Shown here in pieces: positions 53,606-64,000 of a stretch of DNA of 64,000 bases. Under the pieces are notes generated by a model. It saw only the letters and a program-made list of their open reading frames with translations, was not told the origin of the DNA and did no database searches. A program made the position numbers and the translations under genes. Origin of the DNA: Malachius bipustulatus (Eukaryota; Arthropoda; Insecta; Coleoptera; Melyridae); contig OU342633.1 in NCBI GenBank assembly GCA_910589415.1, forward strand, positions 6,920,858 through 6,984,857, given 5' to 3'. Numbering within the stretch: the first letter of the stretch is position 1; the number at the start of each line of letters is the position of its first letter.

Positions 53606-55009
53606 GTGCTCGTGAGTTGTAAATTATGGCGACCAAATCTTCATAATATTAAAAATAAAATACTTTCTGGCCAAAGTCGTGAAATTATCAATAATGTTTT
53701 TATGTATTTTGCTAATGAAAAAGTGAATGGTGGGCCTGTTATAGCAATCGAGAAGGTACAAGAACGCGTGTCCTCTGCAACAGGGGTAAGTTTGAGATCA
53801 GTGAGAAGAATTATTGGTGAAAGTAAACAAGTCGGCATTAAATCGCCCAGTACAAAAAGGGATAGACCTGCATCAAAAACTGACCTCGATGATTTTGATG
53901 AAGGATTGTTGCGAAGAATAATTCATAATTTTCACGTGACTGAAAAAACAACACCGTCCTTAAAAAAATAGCTCAGAAATTTTGTGAAGATAGTGGGTAC
54001 ACTGGGTCAAAAGAAATCATAAGGCGCATTATCCATAAATTAGGGTTCCACTAGCGCAAAACAAAAACTAATCGATGTTTTTGGAGAAGCAGGAAATACG
54101 TTTCTTGCGACTTCAGTTTTTAAGAAGTATGAGAGACTATAGGTCTGAAGGAAGAAACATTGTATATATGGATGAAACATATATTCATGCTTCTCACACC
54201 CATAAAAAATCATGGAACGATGATACGTCTCTAGGTCTGAAACAAGCTGTCTCAAAAGGACAACGACTTGTCATCATCCATGCAGGCGGAGAGAATGGCT
54301 TCATACCCAATGCATATGTGCGCTTTGAATCAAAAACAAAGTCTGGTGATTATCATGATGACATGAATTTTACAAATTACAAGAAGTGGTTAGAGACACA
54401 ACTTATCCCAAATTTACCAGCCCGAAGTGTACTCGTCATCGATAACGCACCATATCATAACGTGCAAGTTAATAAGGCACCCACCTCGATTAGTATAAAA
54501 ACGCAGATATGCAGCAATGGTTGCGGGATAAGCAAATACCTTTTGACAAAGGTCTATTTAAGCCGGAGCTCTATAGATTAATTATTAAATTAAATAAGCC
54601 CATCCACAAAATGTTCCAGATTGACCAAATTTGACGGCTGCATGGCCACAATGTCTTACGTCTTCCACCGTACCATCCAGACCTAAACCCAATCGAGCTA
54701 GTAAGTGTGGGCGGATATGAAACATTACGTTGCAGAAAAAAATGTTACACACGCTTATCAACATGTTCAGGACTTATGTGACGAATTTTTCGCAGCCTAC
54801 ACAGCTGAAAAGTGGTCAAATAAGTGCCGTCATGCCAAGAAATTTGAAGAAGAGCTTATGGCCAAAGAAGGTGCCATGGACATTGTGGTGGAGAATTTAG
54901 TTATTCAAATGGGAGGCGTCGATGATGACGAAGATACCGAAAGTGACGACAGTAGTAGTGATAATGAACCGCTATCAGATGCAGATAATAGCATATCGGA
55001 GACGGGCTA
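53606..55009 (+). pseudogene. IS630/Tc1/mariner-type transposase (frameshifted)
   Basis: Four pieces in changing frames read in order. 53606-53971 is a helix-turn-helix-like N-terminus (GVSLRSVRRIIGESK). 53972-54070 continues with EIIRRIIHKLGF and then breaks. 54075-54470 has the nuclease: NIVYMDETYIHASHTHKKSW with the first Asp and VLVIDNAPYHNVQ with the second. After another shift PPYHPDLNPIELV (about 54665) holds the third acid, Glu, and WADMKHYVAEKN follows. The last frame to 55009 ends in an Asp/Ser/Glu-rich tail. The DDE pattern is of the Tc1/IS630 type, with the acids in the right setting, but stops and indels show it is dead. Terminal inverted repeats were not identified. It differs from the DD41D elements, which end in Asp instead of Glu. 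Confidence 0.65.
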
Positions 55010-56009
55010 GAAAATACGTAAGTAGGTGAATTTGAATTACAAATAATAATTTTTTTATTGAGTAATCGTTGATTCTCCTCAGTCGATTGAGCTACAATCT
55101 GAATTGCTATACTAAATTAATCATTTTTTACTTGAGAAGTCTTTTGAAAATTTTGGAACATATGAAAATAAATTCACAAGCTGGTGTTACCAGCACCAGT
55201 GACTCACTAAAGTAATAAAATTCCGTATTTTAACATTAATTACAGAACATTCATTTTTAGTCAAGAACTTTGATACTCAGTGTATCGACCACTTATTTGA
55301 GTATGTGGCTTTCTTTCTTTCAGGATTCAATTTGTGCTGTGTGCATCTGACGTCGGCTATCCTCATTACTTTCGCCCACTTACATTCCAATACCCAATAA
55401 CAGCGATTGTATTGGCAATAGGGTGTCATCCTAAAATTTCCGCGCAGATTTATTACTATATCTTTTGGCCGTTCATACTTTAATACAAATGAATCCAGCA
55501 AAACAATTCCAGGAACAATAACACCGAAAAAGAAATCAGCTTTCATTATTTTTCACTTTCTCTGAATGTTAGATGCAATCAAAGACTTAATTTTGCTTTT
55601 CCTCTGGGTACTTTTCAAATTTTTTGTTTAACGGGTGGTATTTGCATGATTTTATCTGATTATGCTTTCTGTTGCTTGAATTTTCTTTAAGTGAGTCACA
55701 TTGATAATTAATAACCGAGTTGTATCCAAACAATTATTGTTCCGATTCGAGTGGCGACAGTCGAAGTAACAATACGTGTACCGTTTCACTGTGCGAAATA
55801 TTGTCAATAACAAGGCAATCTGAGTGAGTTTTGAATTATTTATCTCTACATACATAAATAGTTGCCTGAAGGATGTGGATACTACAATAGTTTCAAATAT
55901 ATTTTGTCTACTGTTACAAGTAAATAGAGAGGAAACACTATTTACAATAATAATACTTAATTCCACCAGATATTAACTATCTCATAGCCGTTATCTACCT
56001 CAGGCCTGG
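55010..56009. other. Intergenic, nothing recognised
   Basis: Two minus-strand frames (55277-55546 and 55652-55966) show no family pattern. I see no RNA gene or repeat boundary. Confidence 0.3.
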
Positions 56010-56095
56010 TATAAAAAGTATCAGATAAAAACCATGAAAAGACACCGCTGCCGCACATAAGTTTAGTGGTTTGATTTCAACAACAATACATAACC

Positions 56096-57180
56096 ATGGA
56101 TGCTCCTGACTACAGGGGCTCCATAAATACTGTACCTACTGAAAGTCAACAAAAAATGGACAATCAACCTAATCTAAGCAACAAGAATCAAACAGTTTCG
56201 GCCCCAATCTTCCCCAAAAAAGAACAAGCTATTGTTATGAACGCCGTGGATAGCCTCAAACTAGCCGACTATATAATAGCAGTAGGACAAATTGTACAGG
56301 CAAAGAATATACTATTCGCATCAAGAATGTCAAAAAAGAGAATTTGCATATATCTAACCAGTGTTGACTTGGTAGATAAATTTGTGAAAGATAATAAATG
56401 CCTAAAAATACAAGACAACGAGATCCTTGTCCGAAGACTCATATCACCAGCGCGTCGAATTATATTGTCTAATGTATGCCCCTCTATCCTTCACTCATAT
56501 TTAGAGCAGATATTAACAAGCCAAAATCTAAAACTTGTTTCACCTATATCGTTCTTAAGGGCGGGCATCTCAGGAGAAGAGTATAATCACATACTAAGTT
56601 TTCGACGTCAGGTATACATACAGAATGAAGAACCCATACACTTGGCGTTCTCAATTTTGATGAAATTTGAGGACGTTAATTACCGAATTTACATCAACTT
56701 CGATGAAATGAACTGTTTTACTTGTAAACAACCCAGACACGTTGCGAAGTATTGTCCAAGTCTGCAGCCCGAAATCACGGATATGACAGAACAAACCCAC
56801 GAAACATATCCATTGTTATCTGCCCAAACACTCCCAGTAGACGCAGAGAACACATCAGAAGATGAACACAACGCACCAAAAAAACGAACAGCTACTACGA
56901 TAGATACCCAATCAACAAGAAGTACTGAAGAAAATACTGACACCATACACAATATTGACATTGACCCTGAACCAGGAACAAGCGAACACGTTTTCAAAAC
57001 TCCCCTCACCGAAACGAGCAAGCAAAGAAATAAAAGATTCAAAAGAAGTGAATCTGCAGAACCTGCACCATCCATAGAAAAGGAAATGGAACCCGTCCGT
57101 GCTTACTACAAAAATGTCAACCCCCCTTTTCCGATCTCCTTCGAACAAATCACTGATTTTTTGCATCTTACCTATCGAGT
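56096..57180 (+). CDS. LINE ORF1 (Gag-like RNA-binding protein), first part
   Basis: ATG 56096 opens a frame with a polar N-terminus and a central RNA-binding-like domain (KRICIYLTSVDLVDKFV, then RRIILSNVCPSILHSYLEQI and YRIYINFDEMNCFTCKQPRH). CFTCKQPRHVAKYC is a CCHC-type zinc knuckle with Cys-X2-Cys-X4-His-X4-Cys. The tail is acidic, with Asp/Glu/Thr clusters and a basic KKRTATT / RFKRSE nuclear-signal-like pair. The frame is cut at about 57180 by another LINE; 40 foreign codons then run on to 57280. The ORF1 end resumes at about 58428 in a compatible frame. It packages LINE RNA. The family (jockey-like) is inferred from the zinc knuckle and the linked endonuclease. Confidence 0.65.
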
Positions 57181-58375
57181 CGACAACAGTGCGTCTTGTA
57201 TAACGGCTATAGTTCGCGTTCTTTTACCCCTACATCTGGTGTACCTCAAGGTTCGAACCTGGGGCCGTTGCTCTTTCTGATTTTCATAAATGATATTACG
57301 GATGTTATCGATTCTTCTAAGCTTCTTTTCGCGGATGACTTGAAATTATTTTCGGTAATCAATAGTCATGATGATTGTCTTTTGATACAGAACGATATTG
57401 ACAATATTGAAGGGTGGTGTGAGGATAATAGGCTGCAGATGAATACGGGTAAGTGTCGGGTAGTTACTTTTACTAAGAAAAAGAATCCCATAACATACGA
57501 CTATAAGTTCAGGTCCGAGACATTAGCACGTAGCAGTACTGTGAAGGATCTCGGTGTAACATTTGATAGTGGCCTTACGTTCGCTGACCATGTGACCCTC
57601 ATCACCAAGTCATCTATGAGGATGCTTGGGTTCTTGCATAGAAACTGCCGAGATTTCAACAACTCTCACTGTCTGAAGGTCTTATACTATTCTTACATAA
57701 GATCTAAATTAGAATACTGTTGTCTGGTTTGGTCCCCCTATTATTTCTGTCAGGTCAATGAAGTGGAACGTGTACAGAGAAGATTTCTGAGATTTCTGAA
57801 TTATAAAATGTATGGTGTTTATCCACAGAGAGATATGAACTGTGATTTTTTGTTGGAGAGATTCGGTTTCACGACTCTACAAAAGCGACGGAAGATTGTT
57901 GCAATTAAGTTCCTGTATCAACTCTTCCATAATCACATAGATTGTCCTTTGATGTTATCGCTTTTTAGTTTCCACGTCCCTTGTCAGAATTTAAGGACTG
58001 CAAGAACATTTTCACTGAGGATACCGCGGTCTAATGTACTTGTAAAGTCACCCGTGTACGTAATGTCGACACTTTTTAACCGCATTTCGACCATTTGCGA
58101 TCTTAACATGAATAGCATGTCAGATACCTTGGTGATCGCTGCTCGAGAATTATAGGATTTATTTTCGTCGTTGTAGAACTGTGAAATTATCATTGGTTTT
58201 GATATCAATTTATAAAATGTATGTGCCTGATATATTATGCATTTTGATATGTTTCGCTGTAATTATGTCTTCTGAAACTTATTATGTTGAAATATTTAAT
58301 TGTTAATTTGGTTCACAATCTTATGTTGTCTAAATTGTCCTGTAATTGGATTTTAAATCTGTTGGGCAATAAACA

Positions 58376-58424
<49 letters not shown>

Positions 58425-58427
58425 TCT
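57181..58427 (+). mobile_element. 5'-truncated LINE nested in ORF1, with (ATT)n tail
   Basis: From about 57181 the sequence continues mid-RT: YNGYSSRSFTPTSGVPQGSN, LLFADDLKLFSV with the catalytic ADD, VKDLGVTFDSGLTFADHV and a typical C-terminus (YSYIRSKLEYCCLVWSPYY; RFLRFLNYKMYGVYP). The open frame runs to TAG 58153. About 220 bases of 3' untranslated sequence lead to an (ATT)n run at 58378-58424. RT and ending resemble the fragment at 43.1 kb. It is 5' truncated, as LINEs usually are. Confidence 0.75.
58378..58424 (+). repeat. (ATT)n microsatellite tail
   Basis: About 15 uninterrupted ATT triplets at the 3' end of the nested LINE. Such trinucleotide tails replace poly-A in several LINE groups. 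Confidence 0.9.
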
Positions 58428-58643
58428 TCGCAAATGTAATGAACAGCTCCGACCCGCTAAGTGTCGCAAAAATCACACTGAAAATATCCCACAACTGCTA
58501 ACCATTCTAGAATCCATATATCTATTTTTCATACATAGAAGCATAAAAAGCAGATGCACAAGAATTAGGAAGAAGATAATGAAACAATTATCCAATGCAA
58601 CTGAAAGCGGCACCGAAACAGATGCATCTCAAAGTTCCTACTG
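58428..58643 (+). CDS. LINE ORF1, terminal part
   Basis: The frame reads FLRKCNEQLRPAKCRKNH and on to a polar end TETDASQSSY with TGA at 58641. It is the continuation of the ORF1 cut at 57180, judged from position and composition. The final codons overlap the ORF2 start (ATG 58620) in another frame, a common ORF1/ORF2 arrangement. Confidence 0.5.
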
Positions 58644-58900
58644 AAAAAAGAGAGAGAAAATTTCAAACAATAAAACTCCCTTTCTTATTACAATGGAACC
58701 TAAATGGATTCTTTATCCATCTAGAGAAGCTACGCCTACTAATTTCTGAAGAAAATCCATCTGTAATATGTCTGCAGGAAACAAACTTTACAAATCAACC
58801 GCTTCACCCCATATAGCAAAAACAGAAACAATCCAATGAGAGCGAGTGGTGGTGTTGCCACATATATGTCAATAACGCATATGTTTCCATAAAATAAAAC
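58620..58900 (+). pseudogene. LINE ORF2 endonuclease start (truncated)
   Basis: From MHLKVPTEKRERKFQ the frame passes to LPFLLQWNLNGFFIHLEKLR with IICLQETN-like VICLQETNFTNQPLHP, the entry of jockey-type apurinic endonucleases (Asn in WNLNG, Glu in QETN). A frameshift near 58812 moves the continuing pattern (PYSKNRNNPMRASGGVATYM) into another phase, and all similarity ends near 58900. The nuclease is truncated and has no RT. Confidence 0.65.
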
Positions 58901-59729
58901 CTTTTTTAAAATCATTATTTGGAAGTGTATTTCTAGATTTTTGAATTTATTATGACTACAATTATTACAAAAGTCATTTCCAAGCACTTAGTCTCGACTG
59001 CTTTCGTTTTAAATCGTTTGAGAAATGGGCGAAATCTCATGATGAGTTTTCACATGAGCGATGTTAGAGAATACGTTTACATGGAACTTTTCTTCAAGGA
59101 ACCGCTCTTTTAGAGAGACTCCTCTGGTGCACATAGCACTCGTAAAAATGAAAAAAACCTATTATTGTCCCATTGTTCAGGTGATATAATTGTTCCATTT
59201 AAAAAATATCACCTTTCTTATCAACGCATAATAAGTTCATATTTCATCTCATGTTTTCGGGTTTTTTATTCAGCTTATGTAAAAAGTCGAATAAGAGTTT
59301 TGGACATATTTTGCAGCTGTAAATCATGAAAATGTTACCCTTCGTCTGAAATACAGCTCGAAAAAAATTATAGCAGTAGTTATTGTTTTTATTAGTATTA
59401 CTATGTCTTACATTAACTAAATTGTTTAACTTTAATTTACTATCTAAAAAAAGATTCAGGAGTAATAAATGCGTATGTAATCGCAAGCATATAAGGTACT
59501 CGTGTACAACAAACCCTTCCCGATTTTTTTTATCCCTGAATGACCTCATGTTTGCAATCAATAACAAATACATTAAAATGAATAGCGGGCACGCAGGACT
59601 TGCCGCATGAAAGTGTCAAATTTGCCTACTTGGTGGCGCCACAATAATTACTTATTTAGCCTATATTCTTAAACATTATCACGTCAAACGTAGCTAATTA
59701 ATTCTTTTCACGTAAAAGTACATCACTAA
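58901..59729. other. Intergenic, nothing recognised
   Basis: AT-rich without a supported frame. Small frames on both strands near 59244-59610 overlap each other and encode no known pattern. Confidence 0.3.
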
Positions 59730-59966
59730 GGGCCGGTTGTTCGTACGTCAGTTAAAAATTTTGAGATAACTACTGATTTTAAATTGCAAATTTTGAAAAT
59801 ACGGCGAATATAATTATTGATCCTGTATTTTTAATCAGTAATTAACTCTTCTTAAAGCGAGCAGAATTCATTTTCAGAAATGTCAGACCAATGGTTTGAT
59901 AATACAGGGCATTTTAAAATCAGCAATTATCTCAAAATTTTTAACTGACGTACGAACAACCGGCCC
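59730..59966. mobile_element. Tourist-like MITE, copy 1 (237 bp)
   Basis: Perfect inverted ends start GGGCCGGTTGTTCGTACGTC; TAA is duplicated on both sides (59727-59729, 59967-59969). A 3-bp TWA target and GGG-type ends are the marks of PIF/Harbinger MITEs. A second near-identical copy lies at 62621. Confidence 0.9.
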
Positions 59967-59969
59967 TAA

Positions 59970-61500
59970 CTGATTATCAAATGTAATTTTAATTTTGTAG
60001 GATTATTCATGTAGCTTGACTTTAAATTGTACTTACCGTCCAAAATTACGAATAACCATAGAGAAAGATAATATAATAGAGTGTTCGATTACACGTTAGA
60101 CTCTAGGTAACCTGCGATGGTGGCGACTACCTGGGCTACCGGAGATATCATTGGTAAGCGCGGGACATTCAAATTTAAATTTATACCTAATTATTATTTG
60201 AAAAATTATTTTTACGGTTGAAGTGTCGCCACTTCAGCAAATAAACTTCGAAGCATCAATATAAAACTTCTTTATTCTTAATAGTTGCACAATATATACG
60301 AGTATACTAAATAATTGTAACAAATGCTTCCTACAAAATTTTCTTCACATAAATTAATACAGGTCCAGTTTTTACAGAAGATGCTTCTATTTAACCAGTT
60401 TTCTCAACATGGAAAGACTTTTCCAGGAAAAAAATATTATTATAATAATATTCTTGTTAATAATTTTAACATAAAAGCATTCCATCTGCTGGATCGTGCA
60501 CCTCAGACGCCGTCGCTTGGTTAAGATGTGTATACCTATAGCTCGATCTACCGAAGTGGTAGGTCACGTAACTGGGTCCTCTTAGAAGCCGAAAAAGGAT
60601 CTATCTGAAAAAAAATATAAAAAACTAAATTTTTTTGATTCATTAGTTTCACGTGAAGCAGCAGGTGTTTTAAAGAAAAACTCCAAGAGTCAGAAAACGA
60701 TTTATCCTTCTACAGATGATTAGCCCTCTTATTCTCAAAAATTATGAAAAAATTTACGCATATTCTTTAGACAAAAATAAATAAACTTTTTCTTCATACT
60801 GCTTCCTTGTTTTGTAAAAAATATCAAGACAATGAATTCATAGACCTTCATTTGATGCTTTTACTGAGAAGGAAGAGTTTTAGCAGAGAAACACCAAGTA
60901 ACAAAAAAATACTTATTTTTATCAAAGAATATGCCTGAATTTTTTCAGAATTTTTCAGGCAACAAAAAAGCGGCCCATTATTTGAGGTTTCCAGCTCCGA
61001 AGAGGGCCCGCCGGTTACGTGAACTTCTTTACATAATAAAATGCCCAATAGTATAATGTACCAAACTAAATAAGTATAAACAGAGAAGATAAAACACACC
61101 GCATAGTGTTTTAATGCAGTTTTTCTTGGGTGTTGTATTCATAACTTTGATAGATCCATCGTTGTGATTAGAATTGCTTTTAAACCAATACGCAGACAGA
61201 ATGTGGTTCCTAAAACAATTATTTCGCATTCAGAAAGAGTTTTTTCGATTTATTTAAAATAATTTTTATTACTTACAAGAGCATGAAACAGCATAGGTAT
61301 TGCACTTACCTTTCAAAAAGTCAACAAATATGCGAAAGTTTTACGTTATACTGTTATTAATTGGGTAAATTATTATAAATTATATTTCTAAATACTTTCA
61401 AGGTAAAGTTTCATCTAAAATTTATTATTAGTTTGATAAAATACTCAAATTAAATAAATCAAATTTTACACAATTACAAAACTAAACGTCAGATTATGTC
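59970..61500. other. Intergenic, nothing recognised
   Basis: Mostly AT-rich. Short frames at 60324-60524, 60848-61099 and 61029-61229 show no known pattern; 60960-61020 is briefly GC-richer without a discernible feature. Confidence 0.3.
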
Positions 61501-61768
61501 AAAATGAGAATTTAGATCTAAAGGCAGCTTCATTTTAGTTTAGAAATCGTCCGCAATGCGCGATGCGCTACCGGAATGCGCGTGAACAGTGTACCCATTT
61601 TCGTCCGTCGATCTGACGGTCTCTTTATAGTATGTTGTCTCTGGAATAACCAAGTATTGACAACACAAGCAATATAGTGACAATTGTTTGGTGTCAAATT
61701 TAGTTTAAACAGCAATTTACTATTTAATATCGGATCGGAACGAAACCGTTTTTTAATCGCTGGTTCGC

Positions 61769-61775
61769 TATAAAA
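61769..61775 (+). promoter_or_regulatory. Possible TATA box upstream of the small spliced gene
   Basis: TATAAAA in a GC-richer 500-base block (61530-62000) about 400 bases before the candidate start codon. No initiator motif was confirmed, and a minus-strand frame of 84 codons overlaps it. Confidence 0.25.
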
Positions 61776-62163
61776 CGCCGCCATCGACTATCGACGCATG
61801 CGTAAGCTTTGAACGCAGCCGAAACACAGCACAGCTAACTGTTCTGTGGTCGAAATCGAAAAGTGACGTGACTTTAGGTAAAAATTGTCACACGTCAACC
61901 GATCTGCGTACGAACGACAACGAATTCGAAAATTATTGCAAATGCAAAGCGATCGTATCCGCCATTCCGCCGTAGCCGTATGCCGTATCAAATAAATAAC
62001 AGGAAGGTAATTCAGCCATTATCAATAAATCAATAATAATTACTGTTTGTGTTTGCTTTTGAACTGCTACCAGGTAATAAATTGATGAAGATTCTTCCTT
62101 TGGTATAATAAACACGGTTATGCAGGGGATAACTAGCGGTCTTATTTTTTTAAGGTTGCGATA

Positions 62164-63023
62164 ATGGAAAACCAAGATTCTTTCAAGCCATTGAAGCCAT
62201 TAGATGAGATGACTTATGAAGAATTGAAAAGCATGTATATACAGAAACGATGGTAAGTATTAAATTATTCGGATTAAAATTTTTAGGTACAGCCATTGAA
62301 CAAACTTTTGTTAAAACTTTTTAGCTATCTCTTGGTTATGATGGAAAGCGATCCCTGTTACAATCCGGCTGCTCTCAAAGCATTGTTGGGGGCAATTGAC
62401 TCTGAAATATTTAGGAGAGAGCAGGAGATCTATCAGGATCAGGATGAATCCTACGAAGGCGCTAGTGGGTCCGGTGTGCCCAACACCGACAAAGAGGAGG
62501 TTCGTAGGGTATTTCTAACCAAGTGATTTTTTTTAAAGAGGGATAACATCGGTCTTGACTGTGTAGGTAAGACATAGTCGCTCCACTCTGGTAATTTTGC
62601 TTAGAGATCGAGCTCATTAAGGGTCGGTTGTTCGTACGTCAGTTAAAAATTTTGAGATAACTACTGATTTTAAATTGCAAATTTTGAAAATACGGCGAAT
62701 ATAATTAATGATCTTGTATTTTTAATCAGTAATTAACTCTTCTTAAAGCGAGCAGAATTCATTTTCAGAAATATCAGACCAATGGTTTGATAATACAGGG
62801 CATTTTAAAATCAGTAGTTATCTCAAAATTTTTAACTGACGTACGAACAACCGGCCCTTAGCCAGCCAAAAATTTTTAATTTATAAATAAATTAACGAAC
62901 ACAAACAACCATGTCGAGCTGGGAATGCTGGCATTCAAACCCAGACGGTGGCAGCGTCAACGGCTCAACAGTCAACTACAGCTCACTCCGAAACCGAGCC
63001 GAAACCGAGTGATGAAGGAGCAG
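62164..63023 (+). CDS. Small spliced gene, unrecognised, possible host gene
   Basis: ATG 62164 opens MENQDSFKPLKPLDEM with YEELKSMYIQKR; a consensus donor (TG|GTAAGT, 62253) and acceptor (TTTTTAG|C, 62324) remove a 72-bp intron and keep the frame into YLLVMMESDPCYNPAALKAL, then IDSEIFRREQEIYQDQDE. The exon-2 end is uncertain (about 62473 or 62499). A third exon may be 62919-63023, where a Thr/Ala/Ser-rich frame with TQTVAASTAQ and SETEPKPSDEG ends at CAG|GTATAA. The product would be a small acidic protein with helical, Leu/Met-rich segments and no domain I recognise. The putative second intron contains a MITE. It is the only locus here that does not look like transposon coding. The gene probably runs past 63 kb; the alternative is a transposon-derived gene. 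Confidence 0.4.
62621..62857. mobile_element. Tourist-like MITE, copy 2 (237 bp) in a putative intron
   Basis: Same length and nearly the same sequence as copy 1, starting GGGTCGGTTGTTC and ending CCGGCCC. Flanked by TAA and TTA (62618-62620, 62858-62860), consistent with a TWA target with one base changed. Confidence 0.9.
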
Positions 63024-63099
63024 GTATAATTTGCAGTAGCAGTGGTCTGATTATTTACGGTTTTCGAATTACACATTTTCATTTTATTCGATATTCTAT

Positions 63100-63590
63100 G
63101 ATTTTTAAAATAATTAAACTTCTGCAATTCTATACCGTTATCGGTTTGGAATGTCGTCTCACCTGTTGCACTTGTTATTTTCAAATTTTTTTTTGCAAAT
63201 TAGGAGATTTACGCCATTTTGATTCGGTTTTATTTATTATTATTAATGTTTCTCAAAAAGATATTGTAGGTACTTGATGAGTGAAAAATCTTACTCAGAA
63301 AAACTTCTACGTTTTATGTCCTTACTGCCTAATGTGACGTTCAGTCTATTGGATGTCTATCCAAAACTTAAATTTTCCGAAGTTAATTGAAAATATTTCA
63401 GTTTGGAGGTACAGGTAATAAGATTAGATGTACGATATTTCGGTTTTCAATTACGGTTTTTTTTAGAGTACCTAAGCAGAATAAATAAACAGGACGACAT
63501 GTCATTTGATTAAATGTGTTTTAAGAAATTCTGAAAATTTGTCGTAAGAATTTTATTTCATCGGCCTGAAGGCACGTTCGTTATTTCGAA
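63100..63590. other. AT-rich, nothing recognised
   Basis: Could be intron of the small spliced gene. No supported frame or repeat. Confidence 0.3.
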
Positions 63591-63591
63591 T

Positions 63592-63960
63592 TTGTGTCAG
63601 CCACTTGAAGAAGTTGAAGAAGCAAACCGGTTCTCGCTGAAGTACCTCTGCAGAAAAAAACTAGCTGGTTGAGATCCAGAGGAAGGAGCGGCCACAGCAT
63701 CGTTCCTCCCTGTCCTATCCATCTCTCAGGATAAGTATCTTGAACTCTCGAACTGAAGAAGCTACGTGTGTAGGAGCTCCATCCTGTTGAAACCACATCT
63801 GTGTATGAACAGCTAATGGTTCATTCCACAACAAAATAGGTAACTCATTTTGTACAAATTTAAAGGAGTCTACGCCGCCAGGTAGCCCAGTTGGTGGCAC
63901 AGAGGGACCAATTAATATTTTCAGAATTTCTTGAATCACATTTAGTAAAATGAAAACATA
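63592..63960 (-). pseudogene. DD41D mariner-type transposase fragment
   Basis: On the minus strand the text runs KFVQNELPILLWNEPLAVHT then MWFQQDGAPTHVASSVREF, holding the second catalytic Asp, and after a frame shift YPERWIGQGGTMLWPLLPLD with LNQLVFFCRGTSA, a degraded version of the third-Asp block. It is the same family as the transposases at 39-44 kb but too diverged to be the same element. The pattern GP.V...GLPGGV before it corresponds to the usual block between the first and second acids. The window end cuts off the N-terminal side. No ends of the transposon are visible. Confidence 0.65.
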
Positions 63961-64000
63961 ATAACATGTTGTTGTCGTGTCAAATTACTACTGCCTTTGA

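Larger units (their letters stand above)
56010..58900 (+). mobile_element. Jockey-like LINE, interrupted and 3'-truncated
   Basis: A 5' leader, an ORF1 with zinc knuckle (56096-57180, resuming after a nested LINE at about 58428-58643) and the first part of an ORF2 endonuclease. ORF2 begins at an ATG (58620) overlapping the end of ORF1. The endonuclease breaks off around 58900, so the RT part is missing. Confidence 0.6.

Noticed and set aside
55277..55966. Two minus-strand frames of 89 and 104 codons
   Set aside because: No conserved motif, no splice context and AT-rich composition; expected by chance in a window of this size.
60481..60600. Possible tRNA in the stretch around GATCTACCGAAGTGGTAGG
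   Set aside because: No credible A box, B box or cloverleaf could be drawn.
61530..61784. 84-codon minus-strand frame near the possible TATA box
   Set aside because: A fair start context but no domain, donor or homologue recognised; kept out of the gene list.

Overview
The window is AT-rich eukaryotic DNA, most probably from an insect. It carries spliceosomal introns, arthropod-type Ty3/gypsy, copia, LOA and jockey-like retroelements, DD41D mariner-type transposons and piggyBac and Harbinger relics, plus many TAGGTACCTACC-type words. The species cannot be named from this; a hemipteran such as an aphid is only a guess. Almost everything is mobile DNA, much of it nested. The only possible host gene is a small spliced locus near 62.2-63.0 kb.

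Layout. 0.5-4.6 kb: decayed piggyBac, copia, gypsy (LTR plus gag) and PIF/Harbinger pieces. 4.6-4.96 kb: a copia-type LTR, cut by the dominant feature, a 31.9-kb env-bearing gypsy element (4957-36830). That element has TG...CA LTRs of about 2.1 kb, an ATAT target duplication, a tRNA-Leu-like primer site, gag with three zinc knuckles, protease, a G-patch segment, RT/RNase H, a TARG1/OARD1-type macro domain, integrase, an unrecognised 407-residue ORF and a broken envelope glycoprotein gene. It was itself hit by a solo LTR in gag (ACGT duplication), by an 11.1-kb two-gene DNA transposon in the macro domain (AA duplication), and by a 2.07-kb P-like non-autonomous element in its 3' LTR (8-bp duplication). 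The last two contain further palindromic CAGGGTG/CCGGGTG elements at TA sites.

37.9-46.6 kb: a minus-strand copia element split at a TA by a DD41D mariner-type transposon. That transposon holds a second DD41D transposon and a 5'-truncated LINE. 46.7-52.5 kb: a nearly intact, GC-richer LOA-type LINE with a 13-bp target duplication. 53.6-55.0 kb: a broken IS630/Tc1/mariner transposase. 56.0-58.9 kb: a jockey-like LINE interrupted by another LINE. 59.7 and 62.6 kb: two copies of a 237-bp Tourist-like MITE, the second inside a putative intron. 63.6-63.96 kb: another DD41D transposase piece.

The most interesting system is the gypsy element. Its Gag ends on G TTA AAC TAG, a -1 frameshift heptamer in phase. 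Protease and RT lie in successive -1 frames, as in gag-pro-pol viruses. A putative ADP-ribose-processing macro domain sits between RNase H and integrase, and an unknown ORF lies between pol and env. Most breaks are single stops, single frameshifts or clean insertions, so the ancestral architecture can be read with confidence.
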